From Auanema rhodensis (taxonomy: Eukaryota > Nematoda > Chromadorea > Rhabditida > Rhabditidae), in NCBI GenBank assembly GCA_964057225.1, contig OZ059900.1:10674501-10738500 (forward strand): a stretch of 64,000 nt of DNA. The letters run 5' to 3'. The translations under genes and the position numbers were made by a program. The stretch's first letter is position 1, and the number at the start of each line of letters is the position of its first letter. Below, piece after piece: positions 25,816-35,300 of this stretch. Under the pieces are notes generated by a model. The model was not told the DNA's origin. It made no database searches and was given only the letters and a program-made list of their open reading frames with translations.

Positions 25816-26544
25816 CTAAACAATTTTGTTCTGGCATCCAACATGATCAATTATGATAACTTCATTGGATTCATGATACATCCATTGTCCGATTTTGAAG
25901 TTGCATGTTAGAGCAATTCTAGAATTCGTCCCATTCTTGCCGAAAACCTGTAAACAGTATAATAATGCATAATAGATAAAAAGCAAAAATGAGTTTATTT
26001 TGAAAATTATAGAAAACAAACAAAACTTGGCTTCTTGTTCACTAAATCTTTTTAATACATACCTTATTATTGCCATTTACAGTTATGACAGTTGTAAGCA
26101 AACTTCCTGGCTCGGACACGCTACAAATAAAAAGTGCCTGTTGTGGGCAATCACGTAACTCCGGATCGAATACAGCATGTCCTTCACTTGTATTATCCAA
26201 AATATTTATTGGGCAACATGATTCTTGAAGCAGAAAAAAATTATAAAAAATTAAGAATTTAAAAAAAATGATAAGCTAGTTCAGTAGTTCCACAAAGATC
26301 CGTTTATCATCTCAATGCATAGTATATATAGTACATAGTAATGCTTTATACTTTGAAAAGATAGTATGAGTTTCATTTATGATTTCAAAGTAATAAAGAA
26401 GGAAAAGTATTTGAGCAGTATTGGTGTTTTAAAACTATGAAAATATTCACCTTTATTATCAATTGGTGGCGTACTTATTGTAGGAACACATGGAATCGCA
26501 CTAGGAACAACGAACAGAATGAGAAATATGAATAAGTTTAACAT
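25816..26544 (-). CDS. Secreted C6-domain protein
   Basis: Predicted 128-aa secreted protein with one nematode C6 domain (function unknown). Exons: 26544-26451, 26223-26063, 25947-25816; phases agree. The signal peptide is at about residues 1-16, followed by a short Pro/Thr linker. The domain shows Cys34-Cys35, Cys57, Cys65, Cys100 and Cys123, with the ALTCNFKIGQWMY and VIIIDHVGC strings that match the end of C6 domains (Cys, then Gly-x-Trp, then a final Cys). It is transcribed in the same direction as the DB-module and neuropeptide genes on either side. The second intron acceptor is AAG (TTCAAG), weaker than the norm here. Confidence 0.75.
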
Positions 26545-26588
26545 ATTGTTCACTTGAACAAGATGAATTAACTATATTTCAATCTTTT

Positions 26589-26597
26589 CTTTATATA
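26589..26597 (-). promoter_or_regulatory. TATA box candidate of the C6-domain gene
   Basis: TATATAAAG on the - strand, 45-53 bp before the ATG of the C6-domain gene. Spacing fits a core promoter with a very short 5' UTR. Confidence 0.4.
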
Positions 26598-27093
26598 CTA
26601 ATTTTAATTGAATTATATATTCCTGCATTTCGTTTTTAGTTCAAAATGCAATTTCAAATAACTATCCCAACCAATTAGATGATAATTACAACATTTAAAT
26701 ATAGTTTCTCCTTCTTATAATTCATAGGAAATTAACACCACTAGTTCTTCCATTAGTTCATATTATAACTGTTAAAGCTATTATTTTATGACTATTAACA
26801 AGAATGACGACAAAAAAAAGTTGAAAACCCTCTTTGTGACGCAATAAAGTATATTTTAAAAGCAAGAAAACGCTTTGATCTTAATTTTAATTAGATATTA
26901 AATGAGCTTTAAATTTAAAATTGTACATCAAAAATCGTTTTTATTTTTTTTTAAATCAAATCTTTGTACGCAATAGGAAAAATAAGTTTGCTATATTGCA
27001 TATAAAGTTTACCTGAATTTTCCACATACACTATAACTATATTTTCCAATTACATTGTTCTAAAGCCTTTCCGTTCATATTAAAAATGGAATT
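26598..27093. other. Intergenic AT-rich sequence
   Basis: Nothing recognisable beyond the upstream region of the C6-domain gene. Confidence 0.5.
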
Positions 27094-27462
27094 TCAAAAT
27101 TCGTAATATTCTTTTTTGAATTGGAAACAGGACAAATTATTTTCTTTCAAAAGATCTTGTATATCTTCTTCCACTGTCTTCCACTTTTTATGTTTGAGCT
27201 CATCAGGTATTCTTAGGATCCTTAGTGAGTAAGTCTAGCATATATATCTCAATCACATGTAAAACAGAAAAAAAGAACAAGAAACATTTTTTTGAACTTA
27301 AAAACTCATATTAGAGTTATGATTCTATCAAATTATGAGCTTTAAAATACATATTATGTTGTGTTTTTGCAGATGTGTTGACAGAGGTCTGCTTTTTATT
27401 ATTTGTTTTTTTGAAAATGTTGAATCTTTTAATGTATCAATGGCCGTTACTTCTGCTAATCA
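27094..27462 (-). pseudogene. Possible gene fragment, two exons
   Basis: Two stretches on the - strand read like protein and can be joined in phase: 27455-27383 (contains TAIDTLKDSTFSKKQ) after a GATTAG acceptor, and 27220-27094 (contains IPDELKHKKWKTVEEDIQD) ending in a TGA. The joining donor (CT|GTCAAC) is weak. There is little room for upstream exons before the end of the nlp-44-like gene at 27685, so this may be a relic or part of an unrecognised small gene. No family recognised. Confidence 0.25.
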
Positions 27463-27684
27463 TCCATATTTTATTAACATAATGTACTTTATTAGAATAC
27501 TTTTTTTGACTTCGCTTAAGTAGGGACTGTGTACAAGATTTTGAAAAAGGTTGCTAATTGTTTTAGGAATATATTTGTATATAAAAGCAACAAAAAGTAC
27601 ATTTGGCATACATATTATTTTAAAATATAAATCAGTCGTGTAGTTACAATTTGTTCTTTGAGTCCTGCGTCTGTTTTCATTTGG

Positions 27685-28553
27685 TTAGCCAACACGTGCC
27701 ATATACATAAATGCTCGCTTGCCCACGCGAGCAACAAACAGTCGCTTTGCCCGATCGTTATCGCCTATACTCTCGGATTCTAATTTCCTGAAAAAATCAG
27801 TTTTGATAATAGCAGCTAACACATACGGAAAGATACTTTTTGAAACTACACAAAATTCATTTCAATATTAGCCCCAGGATTCGATAACAATTTTTTTTGA
27901 ATGAAAACAATTCCAGTTTTTTTTGCTACTTGGAACCAAAAAGTTTTCTTTACTAGATTAAGGTTTTACACTATATGAATCAATAATAAACTATACAAAA
28001 GTATGTTGTGTTAATCTGTATTCAATTCTATATTATGCTTTTAATAACAATTTCAATAGATTCAATCAAAAACCATTTAACGACTATTTAATATATAATA
28101 AAAGAATATTAGTCAAACATGTAAGTATATGTATTTATATATAAAAATACTTTTTTCATGAATAGGTTGTAGAAGTAAGTGTGAACACAACTAATTGCCC
28201 CCCCCCCCCTCTTTAGAGTGTTGTTTTCAACAGAAATATATGTGATCAGTTGAATCACTTTTTGAATTTATAAGCACAAATAGCAATTTTCACATTTTTC
28301 ATAATATTTGGGGATACTGTTTATTTTAAAACTTTATTTACCTGGTTGGAAATGATCGCTTGCCAACACGAGGGTATGGAACCAACAATGCAGCTTGAGG
28401 AGCTGTTCGAACAATTCGTTGATAATGAATTTCTGAATTGTCGATAAGAAAAATATGAAGTATATTAGATGCATTAAATTAATTTTAGCGCTTACCGCTG
28501 GAAATGCACGTTGCACAGACGAAGAAAATGCAGAATATTAGAAGTCGGTTCAT
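27685..28553 (-). CDS. nlp-44: nlp-44/CAPA-like amidated neuropeptide precursor
   Basis: Predicted 83-aa secreted prepropeptide. Exons: 28553-28496, 28432-28342, 27787-27685; phases agree. The signal peptide covers about residues 1-19 (MNRLLIFCIFFVCATCISS). Three amidated peptides are visible: one ending ALLVPYPRV at residues 34-42 before GKR; LFVARV at 66-71, flanked by KR and GKR; and AFMYMARV at 75-82 followed by a terminal Gly and stop. From memory, the C. elegans NLP-44 precursor carries an ALLVPYPRV-amide, an LYMARV-amide and a third PRI-amide peptide, the nematode counterpart of periviscerokinin/neuromedin-U peptides. The match in sequence, order and precursor size is strong. Products would be released from neurons and act on neuromedin-U-type GPCRs. 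The third peptide here ends in ARV instead of PRI. Confidence 0.85.
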
Positions 28554-29281
28554 CTTTTTATAAAAAAATTAACCGATTTGGTGTGAGCAAAATTCTATAT
28601 GGCAGCTTTTTAAAACTCAAATTTTTCTCGATTTGTTCAATGTTTGAATGGAATTCTTTCCTCCGCCCCTGGTAATTTCCGGTTTTATCAACTTCGCCCA
28701 AAGCCGTTTTGCCTCGTTGAGGAAATAAGATATCAAAAAAGCATATGAGCTCACTGACTAAAACCATGAGATTCCTATATTGCATATCCGGCATTTTACC
28801 TGAAACTGCCATTACATCATCAAAATTCTTATTAAACTAATCGATCTTTTTTCGATAGAACCGTTGGGACGGAAATGGAATAAGCGTGAGAAAACAATGA
28901 ACAGAGAGCTGAAAGTTATTAAAAGGAAGATTGATTGACGTAATATTACATGCCAATATAATGAAAACAATAAAAAATGAACTTCAAAATCTGAAACGAA
29001 TTTATTTCTTTGATTTGACAACAATACCATAGTCTTTCAAGTTTTTATCTCAAAAAGTACTGTTTGGTCGTGCTATTATGAAAGAAAAGGAAATATACTG
29101 CAACCTCAATTTTCGCGCAAAAGAACTGCTTTCGATTATAAAATTGAGTATAAGAGAAACATCGATTCACTAAAATGCAGATAACTGGCAAAAACTGATA
29201 ATCTGACCTACTTAAGAAACTTTCTTTATTATGTACATGATCTTATTCTCACGAAGCTGGTAACAGTAGTGATTATTCATT
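28554..29281. other. Intergenic region between divergent genes
   Basis: Shared upstream region of the nlp-44-like gene (-) and the first DM13-like gene (+). A - strand open frame at 28558-28812 has fair composition but no start context, exon partners or domain. An ATTATAAAAT TATA-like site occurs near 29136, about 145 bp before the + strand ATG. Confidence 0.5.
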
Positions 29282-30049
29282 ATGGAACTTTTTTCACATC
29301 CTTTTTTTCTGAAACTATTATTTGTTTCTTGCATTGCCGCATCTATCCGCGAAACAGTAAATGGTGATTGCTTTTCAACGTTATCAATTTTTTGTAAAGT
29401 TAAATTGTAATTTAGCTGAGAATTATTATGGATTACCATTAGGCATAATACATGATGATATATTTGGCATCTCTGCAGACGTATATATAGCTGACCCACA
29501 TACTATTGTTCTTGCTAATTACGAGCAAGACAAGCATATTGACGGTATTTGCATAACATTTTTCATATTTAATGAACAAGATCTATTAAAGAATTTTCGG
29601 ATGTATCGCTAATGCTGTGGAAGGGTGAACCTGATGAGAACACTCAAGTATATTATATAAATTGCATATTTTATTTGTAAACTATAACAGAAACGAATCT
29701 AATGTTTCTATGTTCTTTATTCTCTTCGTTTTTTGTGAGCAAAATTTCATATTCAGGGTCGAGACCAGGGTGTTCTGCTATTACAAACAGATTGGGATGT
29801 ACCAGAGCGCATTAGAAAGATTAAACGAAGGTACAATATTCATCAAAATAGTTATAATTTCTTCATTGATTTGAATTAAGCGTACCAAGTGCCTCATTAG
29901 AAAAGGTTAATTCCACACAACTTAACAACGTGAGTATATTTAACTTATGGTTTTTCACATATTTGTATTTAAAGGAGCCAGCAAGAGAAAAAAACCAAAA
30001 TAAAAAAATTGTTTTGAACCAAGGGAACAGTAAAAGTCAAGGCAATTGA
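29282..30049 (+). CDS. Secreted DM13-like protein A
   Basis: Predicted 154-aa secreted protein. Exons: 29282-29363, 29416-29544, 29592-29647, 29757-29830, 29881-29929, 29975-30049; phases agree. A signal peptide is at about residues 1-21 (MELFSHPFFLKLLFVSCIAA). The core (GLPLGIIHDDIFGISADVYI, then DPHTIVLANYEQD and LMLWKG) follows the DM13 pattern of a G-x-PLG turn, an H/FGxSAxVY strand and a 'xTIxLxNxxxD' strand. DM13 domains are extracellular modules proposed to carry redox-active or binding functions; no catalytic residue can be pointed to here. The last two exons form a Lys/Asn/Ser-rich tail. The adjacent downstream gene on the same strand appears related, so the pair may be a tandem duplication. 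The third exon's acceptor (ATTAAAG) is weak. Confidence 0.6.
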
Positions 30050-30306
30050 TTTAAATTTTCTTCTCAGCAAATAATCAATTCAGCTATTTCCAGAAAAAAA
30101 AATTCAAATAAAAAGAAAGATCATATATATAAAGCAAGTTTATAATTTTCCTTATCACTTTTTGGTATATTAATCTTACAAACTTAAGAAAACAAAGAGC
30201 ATTTCTTAACAAAACTTCAACGGAAATCAAACAGTTGAACGTATGTCGTGTGCAGAACAAACAAAAACAAATATCAGTTTAGAGAAAAAAAAACCATAAT
30301 GTTCAT

Positions 30307-31082
30307 ATGCCAGACGAACGCGCTCCTGCTCTAACTACACTTCGGCGAGAAGGTGAGCAAAGAAATGTTTTTGTTCCCGATAAGCATATACAATATTTAA
30401 CAAAGTTGTTTTATTTTAGGAAATCTCTCTCCTATTTTCATCACCCCTCTTGAGAAAAAGACAATTGTGTTACTAGTACCAACTGAAAACAAAATTGAAG
30501 ACTATAACTGGCTGGGAATTTGGGAAGATAATTCGCAGGTTTTATTTCTATTGTGGTCGCATTCCTCATTCATTAATTAAATTAACAGAAATTTTATCCT
30601 CATATAAATGTAACTGGCATTGAAACGCCTAATGAAGAAGAAATAGGCCAATTACAATCCAAAGCAGATATAACTGGAACTGTTAGAATTTTGAATTGCA
30701 ACACGATACTTGTTCAAAACTTCTATTTCAACCCTAAATTTAATGAAAGTAAGAAAGGTTCAAAAATATTAATAAAAAGTAAAAACTTGCAATAGAAATG
30801 CGATTTTATGTCGGAGTGGGAGAAGAGCCTACTATATCAGCAAATCTGCGCTGTCACATACTAGGAATTACGAAGTAAGTTTTTAATTGAGAATGAATAA
30901 AAAAAACTACATTTTACAGCTCACAGTACATTGAACAAGCCAATGGAACCGATTTACTCATTCTACTCCCAGATACTCTTCGTACATTTGATATTGACTT
31001 CATGTATCTTGTTGACGAACTAACAAGAAGAATTCAAGCTTTTATACAAATTCCCAATGTATTAGTTCCTCCATGTGATTGA
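30307..31082 (+). CDS. DM13-like protein B
   Basis: Predicted 188 aa from this ATG. Exons: 30307-30352, 30420-30538, 30589-30748, 30796-30874, 30920-31082; phases agree. YNWLGIWED is followed by QSKADITGTVRIL, CNTILVQNFYFN and MRFYVGVGEEP, the DM13 succession of 'ITGTVxxxxxxTIxVxNFxF' and 'fxVGxG'. The C-terminus (TFDIDFMYLVDEL) resembles the segment that closes such domains. No signal peptide is seen at this start. An acceptor-like CAGTTTAG lies about 28 bp upstream, so a 5' exon with the signal peptide may be missing. It begins about 260 bp after protein A on the same strand. Confidence 0.55.
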
Positions 31083-31373
31083 GAAAACAACTGTGATTAT
31101 TCATTATGTAATATTTTTCCCTCGATATAAATTGTTATTTTAAATTTACGAGAGATTGCATGCATAATGCACATAAAGACTTATCTGATAAAACGGGAAA
31201 TATCTATGTTTAGAATATTTAACATCTCAGCTTTTATTGATCTCTTTCAAATTGCAACATCAAATAACGACAACACGATGGTGAGAATTTGTTTCAATAG
31301 GTGTTCGTAAGACATAAGAAAACAGGGCAGACATCAATTAGAATTGAACAATTTTCTTTTACAATGATTACTT
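31083..31373. other. Convergent 3' region
   Basis: 3' flanks of DM13-like protein B (+) and the peptide precursor (-). No other feature seen. Confidence 0.6.
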
Positions 31374-31770
31374 CTATTTTCTACCGCCTGGAATGAAATG
31401 GAAATTGTCCCCGCCTTGAGGTGATGCCATGTATTCAGCTAACGAAAGTCCCATTGAAGCTGGAATGAAAAAATAAATTATTTTCCATGATTCTTGCATA
31501 ATGAGCATGACCAATAGCATTTCAAATTTTGAAAAAAAAAACGTACGACTTCGCTTCGCTTTTAACATGACCATTCTATAAACTCTCGATAGCACAGGTT
31601 CAAGGTTTTCATATTCAGACTGAAAAAAAATTTTTTGAACTAAATTCTTTGACATAAAATGAAATAGTTATAGATCGAATCATATTGAAAATATTATTTA
31701 CTTCAGTCCAAGAATAAACGTTGACTAAGCACGCCAATAAAACGAGAGACATCAACAGCCGGTTCTGCAT
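31374..31770 (-). CDS. Peptide hormone precursor-like protein, 75 aa
   Basis: Predicted small secreted prepropeptide. Exons: 31770-31702, 31619-31547, 31459-31374; phases agree. A signal peptide covers about residues 1-20 (MQNRLLMSLVLLACLVNVYS). A short acidic spacer ends in the dibasic site Lys45-Arg46. The following segment, with MGLSLAEYMASPQGG at 50-64 and HFIP at 68-71, ends in Gly-Gly-Arg-Lys and stop, a typical amidation and cleavage end. This is the layout of a single-copy amidated peptide of about 25 residues. The MGL-x-x-A-x-Y-x-A-x-P spacing recalls DH31/calcitonin-type peptides, but I cannot confirm this and it may be another nematode peptide family. Reading through the second intron gives a longer, less sensible protein. 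Confidence 0.65.
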
Positions 31771-32349
31771 GTTTCAAAATAAACGATTACCTGCAATATA
31801 GTAATGCAAATTTAAAAGTTGAATTCGAGATTGAATATTCTAGAAAAGAAGAGAAAAATTTGTAATTGAAAAAGAATTTTTATTTTGACAATCATATTTC
31901 CAGCTGGCTATTTATACTAAGACAGTCCACGTCATACTTCTAATAAAAACCATATGGGACCTTTGTATGTTAATATCCTTCTTGAAAGAAGAAATAATTC
32001 AATTGAATTTCTAGCTTTGATTAATTTGAGGATTACTAACCAAATAATGAGAATATTGTTTTTAGACGAAAATATGATCGGTTTTGAATACATTATAGTG
32101 ATATAGTTGAACTATTCTACTATCCCGTTTCAAAATTAACAACTTTAAAACCATGTCGATACTTTAATTTTGCATATCTCTAACTACATTTTTTCATATA
32201 CGGGGACAATATAGTAATGTAATGTTCATAACTACTTTTTACTCAAGCAATACAATAGTGTTCATAACCAAACAGACAAACACGAAATTCCTTTGGTTCA
32301 GGCTCAGCCTTTGATAACATTGAATTTTTCAAATACCGAAAATTGATGC
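31771..32349. other. Upstream region of the peptide gene, bordering the satellite
   Basis: AT-rich DNA between the peptide precursor gene and the satellite array. Apart from the TATA candidate listed separately, nothing is recognised. Confidence 0.6.
31908..31916 (-). promoter_or_regulatory. TATA box candidate of the peptide precursor gene
   Basis: TATAAATAG on the - strand, about 140 bp before the ATG of the 75-aa peptide precursor. Confidence 0.4.
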
Positions 32350-35300
32350 ACATTGAAAAGTATAGTTCAAAATCAATACAAGGGTATTCAGAACATTTAT
32401 GCAACCTGAATAATGTGAACACTTATTAATATGTTTCTTTGTGTTTTTTTGAACTTGCATAATGCTTATGCATAGAAAGGTGCTATAGCACCGTGCTACG
32501 GCATGAACATTGAAAAGTATAGTTCAAAATCAATACAAGGGTATTCAGAAAATTTATGCAACCTGAATAGTGTGAACACTTATTAATATGTTTCTTTGTG
32601 TTTTTTTGAACTTGCATACGTTGTATCCTCTCAATACTTATGCATGGGAAGGCGGCACCGTGCTTGAGCACCGTGCTGTTTCTTTGTGTTTTTTGAACTT
32701 GCAGAATGCTTATGCATAGAAAGGTGCTATAGCACCGTGCTACGGCATGAACATTGAAAAGTATAGTTCAAAATCAATACAAGGGTATTCAGAACATTTA
32801 TGCAACCTGAATAATGTGAACACTTATTAATATGTTTCTTTGTGTTTTTTTGAACTTGCATACGTTGTATCCTCTCAATACTTATGCATGGGAAGGCGGC
32901 ACCGTGCTTGAGCACCGTGCTGTTTCTTTGTGTTTTTTGAACTTGCAGAATGCTTATGCATAGAAAGGTGCTATAGCACCGTGCTACGGCATGAACATTG
33001 AAAAGTATAGTTCAAAATCAATACAAGGGTATTCAGAATATTTATGCAACCTGAATAATGTGAACACTTATTAATATGTTTCTTTGTGTTTTTTTGAACT
33101 TGCATACGTTGTATCCTCTCAATACTTATGCATGGGAAGGCGGCACCGTGCTTGAGCACCGTGCTGTTTCTTTGTGTTTTTTGAACTTGCAGAATGCTTA
33201 TGCATAGAAAGGTGCTATAGCACCGTGCTACGGCATGAACATTGAAAAGCATAGTTCAAAATCAATACAAGGGTATTCAGAACATTTATGCAACCTGAAT
33301 AATGTGAACACTTATTAAAATATTTCTTTGTGTTTTTTTTGGAACTTGCATACATTGTATCCTTAGAATGCTTATGCATGGGAAGGTGGCACCGTGCTTG
33401 AGCACCGTGCTGTTTCTTTGTGTTTTTTGAACTTGCAGAATGCTTATGCATAGAAAGGTGCTATAGCACCGTGCTACGGCATGAACATTGAAAAGTATAG
33501 TTCAAAATCAATACAAGGGTATTCAGAACATTTATGCAACCTGAATAATGTGAACACTTATTAAAATATTTCTTTGTGTTTTTTTTGGAACTTGCATACA
33601 TTGTATCCTTAGAATGCTTATGCATGGGAAGGTGGCACCGTGCTACGGCTTGAACATTGAAAAGTATAGTTCAAAATCAATACAAGGGTATTCAGAACAT
33701 TTATGCAACCTGAATAATGTGAACACTTATTAATATGTTTCTTTGTGTTTTTTTGAACTTGCAGAATGCTTATGCATAGAAAGGTGCTATAGCACCGTGC
33801 TACGGCATGAACATTGAAAAGTATAGTTCAAAATCAATACAAGGGTATTCAGAAAATTTATGCAACCTGAATAGTGTGAACACTTATTAATATGTTTCTT
33901 TGTGTTTTTTTGAACTTGCATACGTTGTATCCTCTCAATACTTATGCATGGGAAGGCGGCACCGTGCTTGAGCACCGTGCTGTTTCTTTGTGTTTTTTGA
34001 ACTTGCAGAATGCTTATGCATAGAAAGGTGCTATAGCACCGTGCTACGGCATGAACATTGAAAAGTATAGTTCAAAATCAATACAAGGGTATTCAGAACA
34101 TTTATGCAACCTGAATAATGTGAACACTTATTAATATGTTTCTTTGTGTTTTTTTGAACTTGCATACGTTGTATCCTCTCAATACTTATGCATGGGAAGG
34201 CGGCACCGTGCTTGAGCACCGTGCTGTTTCTTTGTGTTTTTTGAACTTGCAGAATGCTTATGCATAGAAAGGTGCTATAGCACCGTGCTACGGCATGAAC
34301 ATTGAAAAGTATAGTTCAAAATCAATACAAGGGTATTCAGAATATTTATGCAACCTGAATAATGTGAACACTTATTAATATGTTTCTTTGTGTTTTTTTG
34401 AACTTGCATACGTTGTATCCTCTCAATACTTATGCATGGGAAGGCGGCACCGTGCTTGAGCACCGTGCTGTTTCTTTGTGTTTTTTGAACTTGCAGAATG
34501 CTTATGCATAGAAAGGTGCTATAGCACCGTGCTACGGCATGAACATTGAAAAGCATAGTTCAAAATCAATACAAGGGTATTCAGAATATTTATGCAACCT
34601 GAATAGTGTGAACACTTATTAATATGTTTCTTTGTGTTTTTTTGAACTTGCATACGTTGTATCCTCTCAATACTTATGCATGGGAAGGCGGCACCGTGCT
34701 TGAGCACCGTGCTGTTTCTTTGTGTTTTTTGAACTTGCAGAATGCTTATGCATAGAAAGGTGCTATAGCACCGTGCTACGGCATGAACATTGAAAAGTAT
34801 AGTTCAAAATCAATACAAGGGTATTCAGAACATTTATGCAACCTGAATAATGTGAACACTTATTAAAATATTTCTTTGTGTTTTTTTTGGAACTTGCATA
34901 CATTGTATCCTTAGAATGCTTATGCATGGGAAGGTGGCACCGTGCTACGGCTTGAACATTGAAAAGTATAGTTCAAAATCAATACAAGGGTATTCAGAAC
35001 ATTTATGCAACCTGAATAATGTGAACACTTATTAATATGTTTCTTTGTGTTTTTTTGAACTTGCAGAATGCTTATGCATAGAAAGGTGCTATAGCACCGT
35101 GCTACGGCATGAACATTGAAAAGTATAGTTCAAAATCAATACAAGGGTATTCAGAACATTTATGCAACCTGAATAATGTGAACACTTATTAATATGTTTC
35201 TTTGTGTTTTTTTGAACTTGCAGAATGCTTATGCATAGGGAGGTGCTATAGCACCGTGCTACGGCATGAACATTGAAAAGTATAGTTCAAAATCAATACA

